Of a stretch of 64,000 nucleotides of DNA, positions 8,772-21,174 are shown piece after piece. The position numbers and the translations under genes are program-made. Under the pieces are notes generated by a model. The model was given only the letters and a program-made list of their open reading frames with translations, had not been told where the DNA came from and ran no database searches. Where the stretch lies: positions 162,039 through 226,038 of the forward strand of contig JBBHKE010003002.1 in NCBI GenBank assembly GCA_037447655.1. The letters run 5' to 3'. The stretch is from Zygnema cylindricum (lineage: Eukaryota > Streptophyta > Zygnematophyceae > Zygnematales > Zygnemataceae). Position 1 is the stretch's first letter. Each line of letters starts with the position of its first letter.

Positions 8772-10949
8772 GCTTGTACGGAAGCAAACGTCCGGACGCT
8801 ATTATCGAGGCGCGAAAGTCTGCTGCCAATCTGACAACAAGGAAACCCTACAAATATGTTCGCTGAAATTCCGGATCTTTAGGGTTCGCTGTAAGTACAT
8901 CATCGCTATTCACTGTTCATTATGGAGCTTTCAAGGGATTGGTCGAATGGGAACTGGGAATATATATGTTCTATGACGCACTTATTTATTTATTCCATCG
9001 TGGAAATTGATCACCCTCAAAATACGATAGTAGCTGGTCACATGGATGTGACAGCAGCCAGCCGTACACATAGTCCCGAATGTGACAAAGCAGGGATATA
9101 CTGTACTTTTGGTTTTGTCGTCACGCCAGGTCGGCGTAGCATGTGATGGCAACTGGACGCTGGATGATGACCTGGACGACATTTATTCGGATCATCCGGG
9201 ACCACTTGATCGTCAAGGAACTTTTTGTTGTTTTGCGTAATTTCGTGCCCTTGCCTGACAGTTTATGATTGGCTAAATAATATGACGTGGCGGTTGTTAA
9301 ATGGTTCGCATTCGTGCATTTTCTTGCTTAGCAGTTAAGCCTTCGACCCAAGCTGTTACGCCACATCAGTTCCATGCTCATACGGAATCCGTTCGCGATT
9401 CTCGAGAATTTTGGAGTACTCACGGATTTCAATCTTTTAGGGTACGCGGAAGACGACAAAAGTTGTTGCAGAAATCTCCTCGGTAGGAGGTCGATTCCCT
9501 GACGCTATAAGCTGTTAGTCACACGTGTGAAATGTCCGTGCAGTCTCTTCGGAACGAACTTTTTTAGAGCCTAATGAGCCAAAAATGGACTCCGTACAAT
9601 AACCGCACCGTCGGGAAGGGTCTTTACAGCTGGAGGAGGGGGTACAAATGGGTAGAGGAATGGATATCGTGGCAGGATCTAACGGGTGACAGATATTGTC
9701 GCTGGGCGACAGAAAGGCCCGCGACGAAAGTACAGCAGTTTTCGGTCGGGGTAACGTCGCTCCATGTTTTTCTGTACGGATAATCAAATGCCTTCTCCCG
9801 TGCACGTTCTTTGGCGGAGATCCCACGTGCGAAAGAATCTTGCTTTTGTTTCTTCATGACATTTTAAAGAGAACTTTCGAAGCGACGCAGAGGAAACAAT
9901 CTGGACGATTCACGATATGCCACGTATTTTTATCGGTTCCTGCCGAAAAACGATTTTAAAGCCGTACGTTTTGTACTTTAGAGAAATAACGAGTAATTAT
10001 TGTACACGTTTCATTCAGGTGAGCTACATGCTACTTTTTGAATGCATGTTTCGTTTAATATCAACGGTCCAGATCATCCGTTAGGTAGATCTCCGCCTTT
10101 AGAGCTCCAAACGTTTCTCTTCACATGCCACGGTCAGGACTATTTAAAATTTTAAATTTTCAAATCGTACACCAAAAAATTAAAAACGCGTCCAATCGCA
10201 TGCGCGCACCAAATTTCTGTACGGCATTTCATGTTCAACCAGAACACTTTGTCGCACATGGCTCCACTGGCCGCCGGGAAGCCCGCCACGCGTTCGATTC
10301 TCAGGTTTCTTCTGTACTTTCTGCGTACATTTATGTATCTCGATTCCTCCGCTCCTCCCACCGACAAAATCACGAGTTTTCCGCTACATACCATTATTTC
10401 AAAACCATCGTTTTCCTAAACGACCGCCAACTTGTACGGCATAGACCTGATTGTACGGATAACCGGCCAGCTATGGTCGGTGCCGACTTATAAACGCGAT
10501 CTTCTACGAATCCCATAGCTTCTCGTCCGTATCATACCGTACGAATAGATTCTATGTACGGCTCTCGGGAAATACAGCCTAGTCGAACCCTAATTTGTTG
10601 TCGTCTTTCCAGCGCAAAAGAGAGGAATTTGGATGGAAAAAGACAAACCAAACCAGAAAAAGGCCAAAACTGACCACTTTTTCGCCCTTTTTCTTCCTTT
10701 TTTTTGTCATTTTCCATCATTTCCTTCCCAAAAATGTCTCTTTCTTTCTCTTTTTTTTCGCCCCACATCACACACGTGTAAAAATCTACTCCACTCCCTC
10801 CCCATCTCCTCCCACCTCATCCCTTCCCTCCCTTTCTACCCCATTTTCTCCCTCATTCCCTACCCAATTCCCATTTTAAAAAAATACCCAATATGCCATT
10901 TTCTCTCTAGATTCATGTCCACCCCTTTGTACCCCATTTCCACGGAGCC
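8772..10949. other. Intergenic DNA upstream of the pyrophosphatase-like gene
   Basis: Several open frames of 60-120 codons occur (for example 10125-10493), but none has a recognisable domain or codon-level support. The last 350 bp are pyrimidine-rich and may hold the promoter or 5' UTR of the next gene. No convincing TATA box could be assigned. Confidence 0.4.
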
Positions 10950-13900
10950 ATGGCTGACGTTATACCCCATTTACGCCGTACCCAAAGCGACATGGCTCCG
11001 ACCCACCGCCATAGCCTCGGAAGCCGATGCCGTCCCCCTCTCCGCATGGGAAGTGGGTCCCTCCCTGGCATTTGTGACAGCTTGTCACACCTCTCCGAAG
11101 GCCCATCGGAGGGACAGAGTCCGACGAAGAACCCATTTGGCACTCCAGGAATGTGCCACGTGTACACTATTTACAGCAGCCAGCACAGTTCCCCGAGGAA
11201 CAAACAGTGGTCGACCGTACAGCGCCAGCTGGTGCCGCAGAAATCTTTGTCGCGTAGTGGGGAGGGTGTGAATAGGCAGGCAATCCACACTATTTATGGT
11301 GCCGGGGGGACGGAGTCAGAGAGGAAGAGGAAGGAGTTGGCGGGTTCGGACGAGGGGAGGGGAGGGAAGGGCGGGGAGGGAGGGCAGGGAGGGCAGGGAG
11401 GACAGGGAGGGCAGGGAGGACAGGGAGGGAAGGGAGGACAGGGAGGGAAGGGAGGGCAAGGAGGGAAGGGAGGACAGGGAGGGAACGGAGGACAGGGAGG
11501 GAAGGGAGGGAAAGGAGGGAAGGTAGGAAAGGGAGGGAAGGGAGGGAATAGAGGGAATGACGAGAGTGAGACGGGGGAGAGGGAGGGTGAAGAAGGAGAA
11601 GAAGAGTGGATGGAGGGGAATGAGGGAGAGGAAGGAGAAGAAGGGAGAGAGAGAAAGCAGGAACAGGTAGGATTTTCGGAAGGAGAGGCGAAACGAAAAG
11701 AGGGAGAGGATAGTGAGGAGGATGGAGAGGAGGGAGAAGTGGGAGAGGAAGCGGAAAATGAGGACGAGGTCAAGGAGGTGGGGAAGAAGGAGAGGGTGGA
11801 GGAGGTGAAGGAGGAGGAGGAGGAGGAGGTGGGGGAGCTGAGGGAGGAGGAGGAGGAGGAGGAGGAGGAGGAGGAAGAGGAGGAGGAGAGGTGTAGAATT
11901 AGAAATTCTGCCCAAAATTGGATGCCTCTAGAATTTGGGACTCCCGGTACGTTGCGGTACCGACAGCTGTACATCGACTACAGAAAAAGCGACAGCTGTC
12001 ATCGGCAAAATCGCCGTCGCAGGAGACGCCGCCAGGTGTCGCCGTCTCTTTTGTCCCCTTGGCACGGAATCTCTCTGTATAATTATAACGGGGGTTTAAA
12101 TTTTGTTTGTAAAACTCCTTCGGGAACGTGGGGAAAATACATTGTCGCGAAATCAGAGCCTTTTTCTCCGATAAAAATGGCTCGTACCACAAAAGGTTTT
12201 CCGGCACATTATGCCGAAAATTGTCAATGGAATCTCGGCTTTTTCCCCCAAACTCTCGGTTGTATCGACCCAATCCACCCCATTTTACCCAATTATGACC
12301 ATTATTATAGCCATAATAACCACCACGACAGTTATAATAGCCATAATAACAGTTATATAGATTATAACAATTACAATAGTAGTAATAATGGTACAAGTTT
12401 TAATGTCCATTCCGGTAGATTTAGCCCATTTAGTTCCTTAGATCCTTATAATTCATATGAACCCATCGATCCCTACGATCCCATAGATCCCATAGACCCA
12501 TTTGACCCCATAGACCCATTTAACCCCGAAAATCGAGAAATTCCGTTAAGTTGTGAAATCGGAGAAAGTGGAGAAATAGAGGATATTGGAGAAAACGGAA
12601 ATAACGGAGAAGAAAATGAACGAAACGGAGGAAATGGACACAGAAACGGAAGAAACGGACATGGAAAAGGAGGAGGAATCGGAGGAAATCTAGGAAGCGG
12701 ACGAAGTAGAAAATCCGAAGGAAACGGAAAAATGGGAAGACTCGGGGGAAACATAAGAGGTATCGAAACGAACGGAAACGATAACGGAAATATCGGAGGA
12801 CAACAGTACGGAAGGCCGCGACGGATTACATGGAGTCAACAACCGATCGAGGTTTTAGAAGTTAGTCCGGGGGGGGCGAGTAGAGGGGAAATTTACGGAG
12901 TGAAGCCATTGGCTGCCTTCGCGAGAGTGAATCCGACAGGGAGGGCAGTTTGGACTGTAGTGGCAGTGGCATGTACGGACGAAAGAGCACAGGTAGGGAA
13001 GAAGAAGCTCTCTCTCTCTCTGTCTCTCTCTTGTGACTCTCCTCTGTCTCTCTCTCTCTCTCTCTCTCTCGTCTCTCGACTGTCTCCCTCTCTCTCTCTC
13101 GTCTCTCGACTGTCTCCCTCTCTCTCGTGTCTTGTCTGTCTCTCTCTCTCTCGTCTGTCTCTCTCTCTCCCTTTTCCCTCCCTCTACCCCTCTCACCTAC
13201 TCCCCCTCTCCTTTTCCCATCCCCCTCTCCTTTTCCTATCCCCCTCTCCCCCTCTCTCCGTCTCTCCCTCTCTCGCTCTCTCCCCGTCTCTGTCTCTCCT
13301 CCTCTCCACTCCACCTCTCTCCGTCTCTCCCTCTCTTGCTCCTCCCTCTCTCTCCTTCTCCGTCCCTACCCCACTCTCCCCCTTCCCTCGCCCTCCCCGC
13401 CCTCTCCTCCTCCCTCTCCTCCTCCCTCTCATCCTCCCTCTCCCTCTTCCTCCCCCTCTCTCCCTCACGCTCTCCCTCCTTCCCTGCCTACCTCGCTCTC
13501 TCACTCCTCCCCTCCCTCCCACCCTTCCTCCCTCCCTCCCTCCCTCCCACCCTCCCTCCCTCCCTCCCTCACTCCCTCCCTCCCTCCCTCCCTCCCTCCC
13601 TCCCTCCCTCCCTCCCTCCCTCCCTCCCTCCCTCCCTCCCTCCCTCCCTCCCTCCCTCCCTCCCTCCCTCCCTCCCTCCCTCCCTCCCTCCCTCCCTCCC
13701 TCCCTCCCTCCCTCCCTCCCTCCCTCCCTCCCTCCCTCCCTCCCTCCCTCCCTCCCTCCCTCCCTCCCTCCCTCCCTCCCTCCCTCCCTCCCTCCCTCCC
13801 TCCCTCCCTCCCTCCCTCCCCCTCCCTGTCTCTATCTCTCCCCCTCTCCCCTCCCTCTCCCTCCCTCCCCTCTTCCTCTACCTCTCTACCCTCCCCCCTC

Positions 13901-16900
13901 CCTCCCTTCATCCCTCTCTATCTCCCTCCTGTCTCTATCTCTCCCCCTCTCCCTCCCTCTCCCTCCCTCCCCTCTTCCTCTACCTCTCTACCACTCTCTC
14001 TCCCTCCTTCCCCGCCTCCCCTCCTTCCCTTCCCCCATCCCTCTCTATCTCCCTCATGTCTCTAACTCTCCCCCTCCCTTCCTCTCTCCCTCTCTCTCCC
14101 TCCCTCTCCCTCTCCCTCTCCCTCTCCCTCTCCCTCTCCCTCTCCCTCTCCCTCTCCCTCTCCCTCTCCCTCTCCCTCTCCCTCTCCCTCTCCCTCTCCC
14201 TCTCCCTCTCCCTCTCCCTCTCCCTCTCCCTCTCCCTCTCCCTCTCCCTCTCCCTCTCCCTCTCCCTCTCCCTCTCCCTCTCCCTCTCCCTCTCCCTCTC
14301 CCTCTCACTCTCCCTCTCCCTCTCCCTCTCCCTCTCCCTCTCCCTCTCCCTCTCCCTCTCCCTCTCCCTCTCCCTCTCCATCTCCCTCTCCCTCTCCCTC
14401 TCTCCCTCTCCCTCTCCCTCTCCCTCTCCCTCCTCCCTCTCCCTCTCCCTCTCCCTCTCCCTCTCCCTCTCCCTCTCCCTCTCCCTCTCCCTCTCCCTCT
14501 CCCTCTCCCTCCTCTCCCTCTCCCTCTCCCTCTCCCTCTCTCCCTCCCTCTCCCTCCCTCTCTCTCCCTCTCCCTCCTCTCCCTGTCTCTCCCTCTCTCT
14601 CCCTCTGACTCCCCATCTTCCTCTCCCTCTTCCTCTCCCTCTCCCTCTCCCTCTCTCTTGTTTCTCTCTCTCTCCCTCTGACTCCCCATCTTCCTCCTTC
14701 TCTGGTGAAACATATCTTCCTACCTTTTTTGTCTTCTCCTTCCCTCTCCCTCTCTCCCTGTTTCTCCCATTCTCTCCCTCTGACTCCCCCTCTCCCTCCC
14801 TCCCCCAGTCTCTCTCTGGCCCTGCGGACCTGGAGGCGGCGATGCCTGGTGTTGTGAACGAGATACGGGAGTGGCTCCGGAGGGGGGAGGCGATGGGGGG
14901 AGGTGAGAGAGAGTTTTTTTTAAACGGTTTTTTTTTTTTAATATAACCTTCTTTGTTTTTAATTAAACCTTCTTTTTGGAGGGAAGGTGCTTGGTTTTTT
15001 CCCCTCTCTCTCCCTCTTCCCTCTCCTTCTCTGGTGAAACATATCTTCCTACCTTTTTTGTCTTCTCCTTCCCTCTCTGTCTCTCCAGGTTGCTGTTCCC
15101 TTCTTTATCTCTCCTTCCTATCTTCTCTCCCTCCTCTCTCCTTATTGAAATCCTCACCTCCTGTCAGGTTTCTTTGTTCAGTTTCTACCTTAATAGGACA
15201 AAATCCTATTGTCCTTCTATCACTTTTTTCTCACTTTTTTGTCACTTTTTTGTCACTTTTTTGTCACTTTTTTCTCCTTTTTTCTCCTTTTTTCTCACTT
15301 TTTTGTCACTTTTTTCTCATTTTTTCTCCTTTTTTCTCACTTTTTTGTCACTTTTTTCTCATTTTTTCCTCACGTTCTACTACTTTTTTTCACATTTTCT
15401 TAGTTTGCTTGCTAGAACTTTACCTTTAAAAAAAAAACAGTACAGTCATCTTTGGTAAATTTTGTCAATTTGTTTCTCACTTTTTTCATTATTGTCATCA
15501 ATCGGTTTTTGTCATATCTTGTCATATCAATTTGTCATTTTTTTCTCATTTTTCTTTCTCTCTTTTTTTCCAATTTCTGTTCCCTTTTTGTCCTCTCTCT
15601 CTCCTCTCCCTCTCCCGACCTCTCCCTCTACCTCTCCCTCTCTCTCCTCTCTCTCTCTTTTATCAGTCGAAACCCGAAGTACTTTGGCTTACGGAGGTCG
15701 TCCTTTGGGTCCCGAATCCGTCGCAAAATTAATCGCCCAATCCCACGGAGACTGGCAACTTTTTTCAGAAAATATTTCGAATCCGAAAGAAATTGTCGAT
15801 CGACTAAAGACGGAAAAAAACGAGTCTTTTTTATCCCAAAACCTCGAAAAAGCGTGGGAAACATATACTTTCGGAGAATCTTCGAGGGAAATTGTTTTAG
15901 CGGATGTCCCTTTTACTTCCTCTCTTGCGTTAGACGCGGCTTGGGAAGCGATCGAAAAAGATTCCGTAAATTTTACGGAAAGAAATACAGAAAATTTGTG
16001 GGGAAGGAGAGAATATGATCCGGAAAAAATGACCGACGAAGATAAGGAAAATTGTGGAGGGGAAATTTGTGAGTGGGGTTTCTTGATTGGGACTTTAAAA
16101 AGATCGAGTTCTGTCGATTTACTTTACAGCAAAATAAAAAATACAGTATTACGAAGGACATCGACGACTTTTAGCTCGGAAAAAAGTATTTTGAGTAAAG
16201 GAGATAGAGAGAGGGAGGGAGAGAGAGAACCAGAACCTACGGAAATTTTCGAGAGGCAAACAAAAAATCAACGGATTCGAGGAAACCGAAAACGGAACGG
16301 ACCGTTAATTGTCGTGAAGTTGAAAATGGAAGGAAGAAATCTTTCTCAAAATAGTCGTCGATTATCAAAAAGAAATTTTGGGCATATTGAAAAGGACAGT
16401 GAAGGTCAATCCCAGCTTTCCTTCGGCTCTCTCTCTTCCGAAAATGTGACCATTGTCAAAAATTTTGAAGATTTGAATTCCGAAAAAGGGACACCGAGAA
16501 ATCAGCATTCGGAAACCCACGTTCAATTTGCGATTCACGAAGGAAGTGACGAAAGTTTAAGAGGAGACGAAGAAAATCTCGAAAATTTTCTTCATTCAAA
16601 ACAAATAAGTTGTTGGTCCTGTGTTTTACCGAGTTCTCTTTCTTATCGACTTCGATCGAGATCCGAAGTCGTAGTTCCCGCAAGGGAAGAAAATGGAGAG
16701 AGAGAGGGAGGAGACAGGTTTGGAGAAACAATGGGAGAGAGAGGCAGTGGGAGAGTGAGTGGAAGAGGGAGAAATGGAGAGAGCGATGAAGAGAGAGACA
16801 GGGAGAAAGATGGGGGCGGAGGGGGTGATTGGGACAGCGAGGGAGAGGGAGACGGGGACAGAGTTAGGGACGGAGAAAGAGACGGAGACGGAGACAGTGA

Positions 16901-17453
16901 GGGAAAGGGAGAAAGAGAGGGAGAGGGAGAGGAAGGAGAGGAATCATCTCTTAATGGATTGAAATATCCTTCAAGTCCAATGCAGTTGGGATGGCCTTTA
17001 AGAAATGCAAAATTAATCGTACAAGAAAGTCCATTTGTCTTGAGAGAAGAATTTTTCCGGAGAGACGAAATTTTTCGGGCGAGAGAGATAAGTTACGAAC
17101 CGAGTATCGACGATTCGAGTGAAGGAGGAGGATCGGGGCCTCAAAAAGCAGTTATATTAATGTGGGGAGAGAGAGTAGGACAGGAGAGAGATAAAGAGGG
17201 AGGAGCTTCGGAATGTTTGGAAAAGTCCAAATTAGGAGAAGGGCGAGGGGAAGAGAGAGAGAAAAATAAGAGGACGGGGAGGAGAGGGAGACGCAGTTTG
17301 AGAGGAATTTCTGGATTGAGTTCCTCAATTGATTCCACAAATGTTAATGGAGTTGAAAAATCGGAAACTATAAAATCGGAAACTTTTCAAGAATTGCAAT
17401 CAAAAGAAAATCTTCTTAGAAAGATGTATTGGGAGAGGTTTCCATTTCGGTGA
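10950..17453 (+). CDS. Family I inorganic pyrophosphatase-like protein, probably catalytically dead, with low-complexity inserts
   Basis: Proposed exons are 10950-12992, 14809-14902 and 15667-17453 (1,307 residues). Both introns are GT-AG and keep frame (phases 0 and 1). Family I pyrophosphatase blocks appear in order: [11 protein letters not shown] (residue ~328), SPWHGISLY (~369), [14 protein letters not shown] (~383), FFPQT (~430), PIEVLEV (~632), GVKPLAAF (~650), [15 protein letters not shown]...IREWL (exon 2), and [10 protein letters not shown]...HGDWQLF (exon 3). By eye the metal-binding acids of the family are replaced: the D-N-D-P-x-D motif reads SQQPIE, and the GxLDWK aspartate is lost. 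Hydrolysis of pyrophosphate is therefore unlikely. About 195 residues rich in N, D-P and G-N sit where a short loop is normal. Residues ~115-320 are G/E-rich. The ~560-residue tail is not recognised. The start codon is uncertain; the 11340-11890 tract could be non-coding. Confidence 0.65.
11346..11890 (+). repeat. GGGA/GAGGA purine-rich tract
   Basis: The sense strand is nearly all purine. Units such as GGGAGGACAGGGAGGGCA (11376-11540) encode repeated GGQ/GGK, and a GAG/GGA stretch (11800-11890) encodes polyglutamate. The tract is complementary to the CCCT-rich intron downstream. It may be translated, or it may lie in an unrecognised intron. Confidence 0.85.
13571..13820. repeat. (CCCT)n tetranucleotide microsatellite, about 62 units
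   Basis: Uninterrupted CCCT repeats over about 250 bp, with imperfect units extending to about 13,505 on the left. The complementary strand is GGGA repeats, a sequence type with G-quadruplex and triplex potential. Confidence 0.95.
14098..14580. repeat. (CTCCCT)n hexanucleotide microsatellite
   Basis: Pure CTCCCT units from about 14,098 to 14,304, then units with occasional single-base changes to about 14,580. Different unit and phase from the CCCT array 280 bp upstream. Confidence 0.95.
14903..15666 (+). other. Intron 2 of the pyrophosphatase-like gene
   Basis: Donor GAG|GTGAGA at 14903 and acceptor TTATCAG ending at 15666, phase 1. Splicing joins the IREWL block to [10 protein letters not shown] in frame, the expected order in the family. 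It contains a T-rich array of CACTTTTTTGT-like units at about 15,220-15,400. Confidence 0.7.
15220..15400. repeat. CACTTTTTTGT-type short tandem repeats
   Basis: Repeated 11-12 bp units (CACTTTTTTGT, CTCCTTTTTT, CTCATTTTTT) within intron 2, giving a nearly pure pyrimidine tract. Confidence 0.8.
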
Positions 17454-17460
17454 ACCAGCA

Positions 17461-17466
17461 ATAAAA
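17461..17466 (+). terminator. AATAAA poly(A) signal candidate
   Basis: AATAAA lies eight bases after the TGA stop at 17451-17453. It is close to the stop but consistent with a short 3' UTR. The following DNA is AT-rich. Confidence 0.45.
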
Positions 17467-18689
17467 TTTAGATTTAAGTTTAGAGTTAGGGTTTAAGGTT
17501 TTTAGAATCCCGAAATGGGGTGAAATATTTCAAATAGAACTCCACATTTTAATTGCAATTTTTTGTAAAAAGCGAAAGCAGAGCGTATTTGAATTTTAGT
17601 AGCAAATCACAGATGGTTTTTATTTTTCCCATTTTAATAATTTCGGTTCATAGTTTCCCCCAGCTTTTTTCTTTTACCGCTTTTTCTTTTCTTATTATTT
17701 CCTTTTTTTTTTTTTTTTTTTTTTTTTGTAGGCCGTTAGATAGCAGAAGAAATTCTTGATTGACGACAAATCGTATCGACATATTGACAATTTCGTAAAA
17801 TTAAGTTTTCTTAATTGTTTAGTTTTCAAAAAAAAGGCACAAAACATTTTAGGAAATCAGACAGTGAAGATGCTCTTCTTGGAACATTCCAAATAGGAAT
17901 GTTCAAAAAAATAATGACTCAATTATAAAAAAAATTCTTTCCTTTTTTTCCCTTTCTCTTTTTTTTCTCCATCTTGTTTCCACCACATAAAATTGGTGAG
18001 ATGGGAATTATTATGTTTGACAATAACGAATGCAATTTGGAATTTTTTTTTTTTTTTTTTTTTTTATGACGACCTAAAAGCAGCAAACTTGTAAGGTTAA
18101 ATTTGTGGAGAAAACAACAATCAAAACTTAAAATGACATTTTATTCTGACTTTGCAATACCAAAACCTTTTTTTGTTTAACATTTTCGCTTCTTGTCTAT
18201 ACTGAAACTAATTTGTTTTTTTTCTATTTAATCTTATATCTTCAATATGTCTACAGTCGTTTTTTTTTTTTTTCCAAAACCATGTAGCTGTTCAAAATAA
18301 GAGTACCTCAATTCTATATTTGTGTTAAAAAGTAAAAACTTAATTGCAAAATTTGCAAAAGAAAAACCATCTGGGTACAAAAAGGGTGATAAAACCAAAA
18401 AAAAGGCATTTGAAGGCTACAAGAGCTAGACAGAAAGTAGACCAAATCTAAAACAATCAACAAACAATACGCCGATTCAAACATTATCAACCAATCCCAA
18501 TTAGAACAAGTATTTTCCTAATTAAGTGATATAGATGAGTAGCCACAAAGAAGAAACTTACACTAGAGGACTATACACAACCCTAACAAACTAGGGGTCA
18601 CAACAACAAAGTTCATAGATGTTGGTGAAGGATTTGCAAACCCGCACCCAAAACACACAACTTCCCCCCAACAGGGCAAGGCACCTTCG
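17467..18689. other. AT-rich DNA with poly-T tracts
   Basis: No gene seen. Long T runs occur near 17,703-17,727, 18,043-18,065 and 18,260-18,273. Confidence 0.5.
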
Positions 18690-19470
18690 ATGGACTTGTA
18701 CTCTAGATAAACTTAACTTACACTCAAAATGGACTTGATCTCTAAATGAACTTTACTTGTGTTTTGGATAGACTTGACTTACACTTTGAATGGACTTTTA
18801 CTCTAGAAAGACTTAAATTGTATTCTGAATAGACTTAGACTTGTACTCTGGATGGACTTGCCTCGTACCATAAAGACAATTCACTTGCATTGTGATGGAA
18901 TTTGTACTCTATATGGACTTGACTTGTACTTTGGATAGACTTGACTTTTACTCTCGACAGACTTGACTTATACTTTGGATCGACTTGTACTCTAAATAGA
19001 CTTCTAGTCTGGATGGGCTTGGACTTGTACGCTAGACGACCTTGTACTTTTGGATAGATTTGTAAATGAATGGACTTGGAGTTGTACTCTAGATGGAATT
19101 CACTTGTACTTTTGATAGACTTGACTTGTTCTCCTCATAGACTTATGCTCTGGATAGACTAGACTTGTACTCTAGATTTTTTTACTAATACCCTAGATGG
19201 CCTTAACTTGAACCCTACATAAACTTGACTTATAGGATGGATGCAATTGACTTCTACTCTAGATCAATATGATGTGTACTCTAGATGGGCACGACATTTA
19301 CTCTAGATGGACATGAACATGTCCTCTAGATGGACATGTCTTGTATGTTGGATAGATTTATACTCTAGGTGGAGCTTATACTCTAGATAGCCTAGTACTC
19401 TCAATAGACTTGAGTTGTACATTAAATAGACTTGTACTCAGAATGGAATTCTAAACGAAGTTCACTTATA
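18690..19470. repeat. Degenerate minisatellite, array 1
   Basis: Many imperfect copies of a unit of about 17-22 bp resembling GGACTTGTACTCTAGAT or AGACTTGACTTGTACTCTGG. Copies differ at several positions, so the array is old. The same unit returns at 21175-21580. Confidence 0.8.
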
Positions 19471-21174
19471 CTCCAATAATAAACCAGCTTTGTTAAAAAG
19501 CGCGATGGTAAACCATCTAATTCCATGGGAACAAAAAGAAGCGGCAATGCTAGAACCGAAAAACTACATGTGGAGGGAAGCAAACAAAAAGGATAAACAA
19601 GGCAAAAGCAACGAACACAAAAAAAGAACTAGTAAAACAAAGACAAACAAAGAAGCAATAAACACCTAGAAAAACATTTGATAGAGTGCGAAAACCAAAA
19701 TGACCCAACTAAACCCCAACATAACTAAAAATCTACAAAAAGCAACCCAAGGGAGCACGGAGAGAGAGTTCTGGAATACGTCGACCATTTATAACGACGA
19801 TAGACGATTAAAGGAGTATAGAAGCTTGCACTCCTTGTAAAGCCACAGATAGATGTTGAAGATAAAATGAAATAAGGGCCGAAGCAGGAGGGCTCCCAGA
19901 TCCCCGACGCTCGAACTAACGTCGACCACAAGCACGGAAAAACTCGTCCAAAGCCACACCCAAACCACCAGATATCTTGACCGCCATCAGAATAAAGCCA
20001 TCCATAGCATCCGATGAGCATAATCACGCTCCTTCCTAGCTACGTCACGGGCGACCACTCCAACACGCCGAGCCGCTTGACTGACGACTGTAGCCAAAGT
20101 AGGGTTCGCCAAAACAACATCACCAAATATACGACGAGCACCATCGAGCAATACAATATCAATCCGAGGCAAAAGAATGACATGGAAAACCTCCCGAGGA
20201 AAAAAAAACCTCCCTCAGAGGCGATTGTTGCGACGCTGCGACGGTGTCACAAATAGTGTCATGCGCCTGAATCAACTCGCCCCCCTACGAGCAATGAAAA
20301 TAATGGATGCCATCGGGATGAAGAACACATTCGCGCGAGCAAACAAGAGAGGCAAGCAAAGGTGGATGAGAGTGGCCAAGCCAAAACCTAAGGGTTGTCG
20401 CTAATTGAGCGAGCGTGAAACGTAGGGTGGAAAAAATAAATTTAACCAATAGCCAAGCTTTAGAACCAGGTCCACCAAAAGAGAGAAAGCGTGTACGCGA
20501 AGAATCGGATGGAAGCACCTCAAGAAGCTAAATCTTAATGGCGGCGTAAACAGAATGGATTCTTAGACACGCGCAACTGATGTTGTAACAAAAGTGGAAA
20601 GAACCGGATCACCATGAGAAAGGGAACACGGTGCATCCAAAATGGAGGGTTCAAAGGCAAGAACCGAAACATGAAGGATAACGGTAGCAAGACCACGAGT
20701 GTTCCCAATCAAAAAACGAGAGACAGGAGTGGAGGCAATAAGCCACCTAATTCCCAAATAGGCAGCAAGAGCAACAAGTGTCGTCGAAAGTAAACCCAAA
20801 TCGCTAGCAGGAATAGGAAAAGAGGCATGAAGGTGGGATGTAGGCCTCGACTCACAATCAAAAGGCCCACGACCTAGCAAAGTGTGAAGGAGGTCCATGA
20901 GGCGATCTTCAAAGGTAGAATGGGAGGAGATAAACGTGGAGGTGGGAGGGAAAATGTGGCTAAAGTGGGAGGGGCGATGGGGGAAATACCGTGTCAAAAG
21001 AGCAAAAGCCACATGGTGATCAAAAAGGTTGGGAAGGTCGTCCACGTGGGACAAATCTCTCTAAAGAGTAAAATTAAGAAATTGGGTCACAAAAGGATCT
21101 GAACCAAGCGGGCAACCCAATACACAAATGCCCTTGCACCAAGAAGCGGACTCGCATCAAGAGGAGGACAGACT
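19471..21174. other. Unrecognised sequence between the two minisatellite arrays
   Basis: The minus strand holds several open stretches (20563-21054, 163 codons; 20285-20518; 19725-20027) separated by stops in changing frames. Together they look like a decayed minus-strand coding region, but no domain was recognised. Direct flanking by the same repeat suggests an insertion into one array, or an element with repetitive flanks. Confidence 0.35.

Larger units (their letters stand above)
12993..14808 (+). other. Intron 1 of the pyrophosphatase-like gene
   Basis: Donor CAG|GTAGGG at 12993 and acceptor CCCCCAG ending at 14808. Removing it joins two pyrophosphatase blocks in frame (phase 0). The intron is almost entirely pyrimidine on the sense strand, dominated by CCCT and CTCCCT arrays. 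Other AG acceptors in the tract cannot be excluded. Confidence 0.7.

Noticed and set aside
10125-10493. Open frame of 122 codons upstream of the host gene
   Set aside because: No domain, no conserved pattern, overlapping open frames on the other strand; likely chance.
11294-11974. Minus-strand serine/proline-rich open frames opposite the GGGA tract
   Set aside because: Shadow of the purine-rich repeat; no domain, and the plus-strand frame leads into the pyrophosphatase region.
13033-14713. Very long open frames of S/P/L or R/E/G repeats on both strands over 13,030-14,710
   Set aside because: They are translations of CCCT and CTCCCT microsatellites, which stay open in several frames. The region behaves as an intron: GT-AG ends, matching phase, pyrophosphatase blocks on both sides.
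20563-21054. Minus-strand frame of 163 codons as a host gene
   Set aside because: No recognisable domain or splice structure; neighbouring frames are broken; it lies between repeat arrays. Described as unrecognised sequence instead.
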